Shown here one piece after another: positions 10,001 through 17,400 of a DNA stretch of 64,000 nucleotides (position 1 is its first letter; each line of letters begins with the position of its first letter). The position numbers and the translations under genes were made by a program. The notes below the pieces were generated by a model. It did not search any database. It had not been told where the DNA came from and saw only the letters and a program-made list of their open reading frames with translations. This DNA comes from Taibaiella soli (GTDB lineage Bacteria; Bacteroidota; Bacteroidia; Chitinophagales; Chitinophagaceae), in NCBI RefSeq assembly GCF_003236175.1, contig NZ_QKTW01000015.1:62001-126000 (forward strand), written 5' to 3'.

Positions 10001-13000
10001 CCGGCAATTTTACCTGTACCACCTGTACCGCTAAATGCAAGTGTCAATGCAGCAGCAGTACTGTTATTGACTAAAGAAGAACCAGCAGCAATATCCAGCT
10101 CGTTTGTCGCAGCATTGTTGTCTGACTGTAATGTCAGCGTTGCAGTTGAAGGAGCCAGGAATGCAGCCGTAGTATTATTAGCAAATACAAGACGTCCAAC
10201 TGTCTGAGTAGGTATATTTTTTACCGTATCTATCAGACCGTCGTTGAATTGCAGTACGTCTGTGATGTCCGGAATATTACGCGCCGGTGTCCAGTTAGCA
10301 GGAACCTGATAATCTGTGCTGGAAGTTGTATTACCAATCCAGGTATAGATATTAGTTGTTGTTACTGCAGGGCGACCCGTGAATTGTCCGTTGCCCAAAG
10401 CAAAGTTTGCATTAGACTGATTGCCGACAATTACCAGAGAACCCGAAGGAACGTTGCTTGGAACTTGCGCCCATGCTGTGCCATTCCATCTGTTCAGGCG
10501 AATATTAGCTTCCGTACCTACGATGTCTGTATTCGGATAACTGAAGTTTCCATTGTAAGTATAAGCGTTGGTAGTATTCACACTATCATCCGTCATTACC
10601 CAGTAACGAGTCAGATAATTAGTAGTAGAAAGATCATTCGGATTCTGAGCATCTACAACACGTGCACCAACATTACGCGGCGCAGCATTAGTAACAATTG
10701 AAATGCTCACCGGAGAATAATCTGCACCATTTGTCAAATCACCGATCGGATAGAGATAAGTAGCAGCTGTAGTGCCCATATTTCTGATCAGCTGACCAGT
10801 TCCGTCTGCAGCAATCATTTTTGTTGCACTCGGAGAAGATACTGTTAAAGTACTTCCGCTGGCCATTGAGAGATTATTGCTACCTAAAACCAATACACCA
10901 TTGGTCAGCGTCAATATACCGGTATTTGCGATTGTACGGTTTGCGCCGAGATTCAAAATATTTGCAGGGGCTGCGCCAGACATATTCTGCGTTACATTCA
11001 GCGGACCATTAGTTGTAGGCCAAACGTTTGCAGTAGTCGTAGTAGCACCCGGTGCATCATAAGTAAGTGTTGTATTGGTTGCCGCGTATGTCAGCACAAG
11101 TGTTGTGTTGATCGGATTCGCTGCAACGGAAGTTATACGAACACCACCACCAGAATTAATCTTGAACGCATTGTTCGTTGTGAAGTTACCGCTACCCGTC
11201 AAAGTAATACCTGCAGGGTTGGTCACCTGGTAAACCACCGTACCCACAATCGCAGAGTCTAAGAAATTCACGTTCTGCGCTGCGGTAGTACCATTGAAAT
11301 TGAGGGTAGCAGTGCTTGAACCTGTATATTTAATAAGACCAGCAGTCTGATTAAACGTACCCGAAACGTTCATAATCTTCGCTCCTGAAGTAGTTCCCAA
11401 ATCAATAATACCACCAGTTTGGATGAAATTGTTAATATTCATCGTATAAGCAGTAGTAGTGGCAAATTGCCAGATATTATTGTTGGTAGAAATAACATTG
11501 AAGTTATTGGTAACGTTTGTCGGAATAGTACCTGACCATTGACTGGCGTTGGCGAGGTTCGGACAGTTCATCGTAAAGTTATAGAACGTCTGACCCAGAC
11601 CACCACCCGGACCACCGCCCGCTGTAGTATAACCAGAAATGAGTACGTTAGAACCAATTCCGTATGTAGCAGTAGGCACCGCACCACCGTTACCAGTTGT
11701 GTACTTGTGATTAAAAGTACCCATCACCACGAGATTGGTAGCCGAGCTGGTATACGCACTTGTAGTACCTGCACCACCTGCCGCCAAAGTACCAGTAGAT
11801 GTTACTGTATCAATGGCACCAGTAAAATCAACTTTATTAGCAACTGAACTGGTGTGAACCATTTCCAGATTACCAGCGATTTTACCTAAGCCTCCAGTAC
11901 CGCTAAATACCAACGTGAGAGCTGAAGTAGCGCCGTTGCTTACCAATGAAGAACCTGCTCCGATATTCAACTCATTTGTTGTAGGATCATTGTCGGAAGC
12001 AAGTGTAAGTGTAGCCGCTGCAGTACCCGCCTGAAAATTCGTAGTGGTATTATTTCCAAACGCGATTTGACGAACCGTTTGCGTTGGGATGTTTGTTGCA
12101 GTAGAAGAACCACCATTGGTAAACTGCAGGATATCCGTTGCATCCGGAAGGGTGCGTGCAGGTGTCCAGCTTGCAGCAACAGTCCAATCTGCAGAACCTG
12201 TAGTCGCATTCCAGACATAAGAATTCGGACCTGTAGTGGTTGTTACAGCTGTCAATGGAGCTGTAGTCAAGTAAGTAGGGCCACAAGTTGCAGTATTATT
12301 TGCAGCAAAAACATAATAGGAATACTGTGTATTCAAATTAAGTCCTGCGTCTGTAAAGGTTGTAGTAGCACCATACGATACAACAGTACCGTTACCAATT
12401 ATAGCACCCAAAGCGTAAGCATAAGTACTAGTTGGCGTAGCTGTCAATGCCGCGGTACCATTTGTTCTGATAACAAGATATTTATCCACTGCCGGAGATG
12501 CTGCGGTAAATGATCCGCTCACGGTTGAAGGACCAGGAGTAAGCACCAGCCCTGTTGCCTGAGCCGTTGGAGTCGCACAAGCCGGAAGCGGGAGAATGTT
12601 TACCATATAGTCTTCAGCTTCGCCATAAGTATAAGCGACACAGGCTTCTGTTGTAGCGAGTTGCTGGTTATATCTCACTCTCACGCGCATACGGGTGTTG
12701 CCCGGATATGCAGAAGCAGGAATAGCCAATGTTCCGTTAACCACGGCACCATTAGCGGAACCCAGGAAAAAGTATTCACTCGCATCGAAGACACCATTTT
12801 GGTTATAGTCGATCCACACAGAAACATATTCTGTACCACCTGGACCTACTGTTACAGACATTGGATAAGATTGTCCCTGAGTCAGAGCGACCACAGGCAA
12901 CGTCGTATAATCACCGTATCCGTTGGTGCTACAAGTAGTAGTATTATTGAGTGTGCCTAATGTTACGTTTGTAATTACGTCACTCGAGTTACAACTCGTA

Positions 13001-14031
13001 GTACCAGGAACACAGTAACATTGATTTGCAGGATTAAGCGTAACCGATTTAATTGCAGAAGTATCCGCATTTGCACCCTGACAAGAAACGTAAGCACGGA
13101 ATTGCGTGGCAACCGCGATACCGCCAGTCAGTGTATATGGATTGGTTGTTGCGCCGGAAATATTTGTCCAGCCAGAACCTGAATTAGATTGCCATTGAAA
13201 TGTAGTTCCTACACCTGTAGAGTTACCTGATAAAGTAAGACTGAGATCCAGACCAGGACACACAGAAGAACCTCCGCCTACCAAAGCCGCAGTACCACCA
13301 ACAGCAGAACCGCTACAAAGTGTATTAATACCAACCGCCATTACATGCGGTACCCCAGAAGAAGAAGTGTTTCTACTCACTTTGATGCTTCTGATTGTCT
13401 TGGAATAATTCGATGAGGAAATGGTCAACTTAAGATCGTAAAGACGAGGGCCATTAGTAGCTGTAGCATCCAGAGCACCGCTACTTCTAAGTGCACGGCC
13501 TATGGAATTAATCGCGTAAGGCGTACCGTTATACCAATCTGTAACACTCTGCGCAGCGAAAAGCTGCGTTGTTCCATCTGTAAAATTTACGGTAACATCA
13601 CAAGTGGATGCTCCGTTACCAGAGCATACCAGCAAATAAACTTCGCCGGCCGCTTGAGCAGTACCAAACACCAAAGAGTCCGTCGCGTGTGTGGACGGCA
13701 ATCTCAATGCATTATTACTGCTGTAACTCGCCAGCTGATAAGTCATACCAGGCGTACTGATACTCGCAATCTGGCCATTGGCGGGTAAAAATTGTGTCGG
13801 TAATGTCGCGGACGACGTTTGCTGAAAGTCCGGAGTCACGAAAACGTAGCCCGTACCGGTACCGTCCACATCCGCAGTCGTCGATGCAGTCGCGGCACCA
13901 ATACCGTTAGCGACAACGTCGTCGTTAAAGCCCGTCACTACTACGTTGTTATATCCCGCCCGCGCCCACGAGAACGCAAACAGAAAGCATAGAAGGAATG
14001 TAATTTTTTTGCACATATTACATTTATTCAA
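4060..14031 (-). CDS. Giant secreted repeat protein with Ig-like domains and T9SS type A sorting domain
   Basis: 3323 residues. Signal peptide about 1-25 (ITFLLCFLFAFSWARA). Residues about 255-335 hold one Ig-like unit (FQWQSNSGSGW); about 360-480 is a GEVED-type domain (YNQNGVFD, ending GEAEDYMV). Two related modules follow at about 602-1225 and from about 1227, each opening with YxW and NWTPAR/SWTPAR and rich in Thr, Asn and Gly. A further β-strand-rich, Asn/Thr-rich region starts near 1860. Ten tandem Ig-like repeats fill about 2430-3245; each has an early CxGG/CQG, a YQW core, then NGTxIxGAT and a GxYTV strand. The last 75 residues (YPNPAHQIVNIDAP, DLQGRV, GVYMIMV) are a type IX secretion sorting domain. 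Likely a cell-surface or released adhesin-like protein; no enzymatic domain seen. Confidence 0.93.
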   Translation of the reverse strand: MNKCNMCKKITFLLCFLFAFSWARAGYNNVVVTGFNDDVVANGIGAATASTTADVDGTGTGYVFVTPDFQQTSSATLPTQFLPANGQIASISTPGMTYQLASYSSNNALRLPSTHATDSLVFGTAQAAGEVYLLVCSGNGASTCDVTVNFTDGTTQLFAAQSVTDWYNGTPYAINSIGRALRSSGALDATATNGPRLYDLKLTISSSNYSKTIRSIKVSRNTSSSGVPHVMAVGINTLCSGSAVGGTAALVGGGSSVCPGLDLSLTLSGNSTGVGTTFQWQSNSGSGWTNISGATTNPYTLTGGIAVATQFRAYVSCQGANADTSAIKSVTLNPANQCYCVPGTTSCNSSDVITNVTLGTLNNTTTCSTNGYGDYTTLPVVALTQGQSYPMSVTVGPGGTEYVSVWIDYNQNGVFDASEYFFLGSANGAVVNGTLAIPASAYPGNTRMRVRVRYNQQLATTEACVAYTYGEAEDYMVNILPLPACATPTAQATGLVLTPGPSTVSGSFTAASPAVDKYLVIRTNGTAALTATPTSTYAYALGAIIGNGTVVSYGATTTFTDAGLNLNTQYSYYVFAANNTATCGPTYLTTAPLTAVTTTTGPNSYVWNATTGSADWTVAASWTPARTLPDATDILQFTNGGSSTATNIPTQTVRQIAFGNNTTTNFQAGTAAATLTLASDNDPTTNELNIGAGSSLVSNGATSALTLVFSGTGGLGKIAGNLEMVHTSSVANKVDFTGAIDTVTSTGTLAAGGAGTTSAYTSSATNLVVMGTFNHKYTTGNGGAVPTATYGIGSNVLISGYTTAGGGPGGGLGQTFYNFTMNCPNLANASQWSGTIPTNVTNNFNVISTNNNIWQFATTTAYTMNINNFIQTGGIIDLGTTSGAKIMNVSGTFNQTAGLIKYTGSSTATLNFNGTTAAQNVNFLDSAIVGTVVYQVTNPAGITLTGSGNFTTNNAFKINSGGGVRITSVAANPINTTLVLTYAATNTTLTYDAPGATTTTANVWPTTNGPLNVTQNMSGAAPANILNLGANRTIANTGILTLTNGVLVLGSNNLSMASGSTLTVSSPSATKMIAADGTGQLIRNMGTTAATYLYPIGDLTNGADYSPVSISIVTNAAPRNVGARVVDAQNPNDLSTTNYLTRYWVMTDDSVNTTNAYTYNGNFSYPNTDIVGTEANIRLNRWNGTAWAQVPSNVPSGSLVIVGNQSNANFALGNGQFTGRPAVTTTNIYTWIGNTTSSTDYQVPANWTPARNIPDITDVLQFNDGLIDTVKNIPTQTVGRLVFANNTTAAFLAPSTATLTLQSDNNAATNELDIAAGSSLVNNSTAAALTLAFSGTGGTGKIAGILHVNNGTPSNAVNFSNAIDTVTATGTLSAGGTGTAGAFTSTAANLVINGTYEHKYTTTTGGAIPTATWGVGSNALISGFTTTTGGPNGGLGQTFYNFTYNCPNQTANSQWSGTVPATVLGTLSVVSTGTTGTWSMGNTSNTVTIVTNNFSQSGGTVDLTGTGAKSISVGGTYNQTGGLLKSSGAGVVTLNFNGTTAAQNVTFLDSAIVGPVVYQVTNSAGITLIGTGNFTTNNAFKINSSGGVRISTGATAPITTTLVLTYAATGTTLTYDATPAVTSTATVWPATNGPLNVTVNDANGITVPFSRTIGGTLTMTAGDIDISTNTLTLGTAAATPGALTYTAGGIRVTSGSLIRWYGTTSLPTSAGTAVGFYPLSYGGVNRNVAISFSAATALSTGGTIGVGHTNVNGLFTLTPAVSDASASPTYNINKRTSSSWAFTTGNGIAASGTLNVKLTGTGLFNLSIPSSSANLRVMQAAAVAGTHAAGSGFSAFRTGLAIADLANPYYIGAADTNIADGYIAIATGNWSTPATWLNNNVPGITNDATINPGVQVTVDAATNAAKSLTILATGTLMVNNAANTVTIDSVLVNSGAVAALNGTVKVNGNSGASGITNNLGASFNVVGGTVTLGPTGGGNKPFTNNGQLIVANGTLNINGNYVANTGSSTNQSGGAINVDGNAGGNPTNSVAASTPIVNLLSPTLSFTGGTFTVVDPHPASTGTNTFVYNNATTVAALNTHTFRFGNGTSLDTATNTSYLFSVNPNIGSGKLVFNNVEINSGTGTNRAVVGGGTFGVMGNFVVNNGGEFRINSGITLYLNGNLTVNTGGIFTTNTLASAGNTVYFGNYSTGTVQPATAPQTVSGGGWFRNMNSATPTANFHSITVSNSNMVTFNMTNDSASYTGTVTFVAGATGPSRIKMPGVSRLIENGGSLPSAGQSNGWIWGRHQKQAPSSSAMNHTFSVGDSLYYTPVVVTTSSAPTAGGAMWAKSTPGDHPNIASSAINASKSINRYYTIQPVNGLTIAAGTATAQCTWVAADVDPGINTANIRGAVYASATWNYPPANTPTATSQTVTGLAPVLAGDYQFGEFCAPLNITTQPAATSACLGGPATFTVGLSAGTTGVNYQWQKGGTNISGATNATYTIPAVIATDAGNYTVILTSSCSAAAPVTSAIAALTINTPASITTQPTAQTACNGSPATFTVVAAGTGVTYQWLKNGTAITGATNATYTIAAVSSADVANYSVTVIGAAPCGNITSSAVGLTVSPLPLTIVAAGSTTFCAGGSVILKASSTAGLTYQWKLGGTNIGGATDSTYTATQFGNYTAQITNTANSCTNVSNTIAVVNGAPASSITPSGAVAICTGDSTVLSGPTPGGVTYQWKLGGSAIIGATNATYKAGAAGIYTLDVATGPACVGTSTPTTISLTPLPTVTVTPATATTFCAGGTVVINSTATGVNYQWQNNGTAITGATNATYSATATGSYTLMVTSTATTCKNTSTPAVAVTVNPLPTATIAAAGATSFCTGGTVKLRTTNASGLTYQWLRGGTAVAGATDSTYIASVSGAYTVTVTNTATTCSATTATATTVTVNPLPNVTVTASGGTTICQGTATNLCVPSATGLTYQWALNGPAITGATTACYNATIAGSYIVTVTNTATTCTATSTASVITVNPAPVATATALGNTTVCQGDTVWLNSNVVSGLTYQWNINGNPIPGATTTAYGATSTGLFTVTTNNGNCSTTSTGISVTVNAKPTSTIAYTTPITFCEGGAVVLTGISGGGIAGGVTYQWNNNAAPVPGATDNYLIANQTGNYSVLITNAAGCSATSAQVLVVVNPLPQPVITQSGSILSTVGSYASYQWYFNSQPINGATSQSYNVTQNGAYFVRVTDVNGCTNYSSVTFFNNVGVPNVSVAASDIKIYPNPAHQIVNIDAPVKVNVMIRDLQGRVILTQKDVKRVDLGDIASGVYMIMVLDEDGQLLKMEKLFKSE

Positions 14032-14435
14032 GTTAGATTAATAAAGAGAAAAAAGGGAAAATGAATACCGTTGGTCGGTTAAATTGGGAACAAAGAGCGC
14101 TATTAGCGCGGGTCAAGGATTTTATCAGGGGGCAAGCTTCACTCTTATTTTATCATAGATCGCTGTTATTTTTTTGTTTTGCTATGTATGTATAAAGTTA
14201 TTATTTATAGCTATTGCAGATAATAAGACAGTTAAAATTTTGCTATCGTTTGGGTAATGATGATTTTATATTCTTTTCACAATAAATTAATCCAACCCAA
14301 AATAGAAATTTTTCGATTTTAAATTGACATTTTATCCAACAAACTATCTGAAAAAATCTTTTGTCATATAATAAGGCCTAAAAAATGGGGAAGCAATCTT
14401 CCCCATTTTAAACAAATACAGATATATAAATTATA
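14032..14435. other. Intergenic gap between the two giant genes
   Basis: 404 bases, AT-rich. It holds the terminator of the upstream giant gene (14381-14411) and must carry the start signals of the 3323-aa gene. I searched its minus strand for a TAnnTTTG box and found none convincing. No gene or RNA recognised. Confidence 0.6.
14381..14411 (-). terminator. Terminator of the 1960-aa protein gene
   Basis: Twelve-base perfect stem AAAATGGGGAAG/CTTCCCCATTTT with CAAT loop. On the minus strand the stem ends in a T-run. It lies 25 bases past the stop. Confidence 0.85.
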
Positions 14436-17400
14436 TTATTCTGACTTGAATACCTTCTCGGCTTTTAGCAGCATGCCGTTTTGATCTAAAATCATGAACA
14501 TATATACTCCATTTGCCAACGGAGATACGTCAACCCGTTTTGCCTCTTTCTGAATCATCACCATTCTTCCCTGCAAATCGCGAACCATCACATCTACTTT
14601 TACCGGAGCATCGATGTTTACAAATTGCTGCGTCGGGTTAGGGAATAATCTGATATCATCTCCGCTTGTCATAACTGAAACGACACCAACATTATTCATA
14701 AACATCTGCGGCGAAGTATTGATACACCCATTACCATCACTCACAGCCACCCAATACAGACCATTTTGAACCGGCATCACACTGTCGGTTGTTGCACCGG
14801 TAATTGCCTGGCCATCGAAATACCATTGATAAGTAGCAAAACCTGGATTGGTCGTAAACGAGCCGTCGCCATTATGCGTAATCACCGGCGAAGGCAATGC
14901 ATTTACTGTTACGGAAACAGGTTGCGAAGTCGCAGAACATCCATAACCGTTTGTCACTTTGATTGAATAAATACCCGTTTGATAAACAATATCGCTGTAC
15001 GCATTTGCTCCATAAACAGGCACACCGTTCCTATTCCATTGATAACTCAGATTAGTGCTTGTGTCAGCAGAAGTAAATACTACGGCACCACCTTCACAGA
15101 AGATAACCGGGCTTGTGTAAGAAATAACACTCATCGGCAATGGATTCACGGTTACGGCAATGGGCTGCGAAGTCACAGAACAGTTATTGGCGTTTGTAAC
15201 CACCACTGTATAGTTACCACTCTGGTAGGCTAAAAACGCTGAATTATTTGCCGCTGCAATATTATTGCCATTTTTCTGCCATTGATAACTAAACCCTGTA
15301 CCTGTATTGGCCGCCATTCCTACCGAATCTCCCTGGCAAACTGTAAGCGCGCTTGTATTTGTTGCGGAAGCAGCAGGCAAGGAATTTACTGACAGTACAA
15401 TGTTTGATGAAGTTGCAGCGCAGGTGGTTTGTGTATTTGCAACAGCAACGGTGTAGTTACCCGCAACGGACGCATTGTAAGTACTGTTGGTCGCACCAAC
15501 GATATTGGTACCGCCTTGTTTCCATTGATAAGTAAATCCATTACCACTTGGAACATTCAGCGCAATGCTGCTACCCTGACAAACCCCGGCATTACCGGAT
15601 GGAGTTGTAGTTACTGCCGGCAATGGATTTACCACAAGACTGGTTGCTGTTGATGTCGTCTGGCAAGTTGGACTTATACTCGCAACCAATGTGTAATTAC
15701 CAGAAGTATTCGCTACGTAAGTGATGTTTGTTGCGCCCGCGATCGGACTACCGTTTAACTGCCATTGATAAGAAACTCCTGAAGCAGCTGTGGTGGAAAG
15801 CGTAGTGCTGTTACCAGAACAAATACCAATGGTGCCTGTCGGGGTAAATGCTGAAGCCGGACCAGAACCAACTGTTACGGAGACAGCCGGTGTAGAAGTC
15901 GCCATACAACCTGTAGTAGCATTATTGACCTGAACGGTGTAGTTACCTGTTGCAGAAGCGGCATAAGTCGCACCAGTCGCGCCAGAGATATTGGTACCAC
16001 CTTGCATCCATTGATAAGTCTGACTGGCAGCAGTTGGCACACTCAGCAATACATTACCACCAGTACAGAATGTAGTTGCACCGGATGCCGTTACTGTTGT
16101 GTTGATCACATTTACCGTAACTGGCACCGCAGTAGAAGTAGTGGAGCAATTAGCCGCGGCAGAAACAATTACTGCGTAGTTGCCGGTCGCTGTTGCTCCA
16201 TAAGAAGAACCCGTTGCACCAGTTACCACAGCGCCGCTTTTCATCCATTGATAAGAAAGACCAGTGCCGGCATTGGCATTTAATGTCACAATACCGCCGC
16301 CGCATACCGTTGTTGATCCGGACGCAGTAGCTGAGGCTAGAGGGGCCGGTGTATTGATCACATTGACAGCGGATGATGTAGCACTACAACCAGTGCTAGT
16401 ATTGGTAACTTTCAAAGCATAAGTACCAACAGAACCTGTAGTATAAGAAGAGGCTGTGGCTCCGCTGATCGCAGTACTGCCCTGCATCCATTGGTAACTA
16501 AGACCCGTACCTGTAGGACCGGCAATTGTGGTGTTGCTGCCACCGCAGAAACTAGCCGAGCCAGCTGGTGTTGTTACTGTAGACGGTGCCGGAATAATAT
16601 TTACTACAGCCGGTGTAGATGATGCAGAAGAGCTACAACCGTTGAATACGTTTACTGTAGCATAGTTCGTTGTAGTTGCCGGTTTCGCATACACAATAGT
16701 ATTCGTATCTGCTGCGCCCATTGCCTGCGTCATCAGTGAATCCTTATAAAGATTAGTATACGGAGTCCAGTTTATCGCCATTTTCTTATTGCCGGAAAGC
16801 ATCATATTCGGACGTTGTGCAATGGTGCTGGAAGCCGTTGTAATAGTCGCAATCATACAAGACGAGCCATCTGAATAATAATACGCAGTAGACACAAATG
16901 GTGTCACTGACTGATTCATCACAGCATTGTTTGTATAGTTTGTACTATTACAAATATTACCGCTACCGCAAGAAAGACAGTTACTGAACGCAGTTTCGAC
17001 GACAAGATTAGACACGCCATCCCAATAAAACGGAGTGGTAAATGTATGTGCATTCCAACCTGCAACTGGCGTATAAGTAGCTGCACTGTAGACTTGTGTG
17101 AGACCTGTAAGGAACGTTGTGGTCATTGCGGTCTGTGTCGTATTGCCGAGACTGATGGCAAAATTGGTATAACTACCATAAGGCGTAGCTACAGAAAATG
17201 ATAATGATGTAAGGTTACCGGCAGATAAGCCCATTGCCTGCAATTCAGAAGCGAGGATCAACATCTGATGTCTTGCGCCAGTATACCAGTTGCCATATGG
17301 CGCAGGATAAGTCATATTTGTGTTTTGTGTTACGCCAGTACCGATAGTAGCCGACACGGGAACAGAAACCGGATTGGCTGTAAGTTTTACGCCCAATCCC

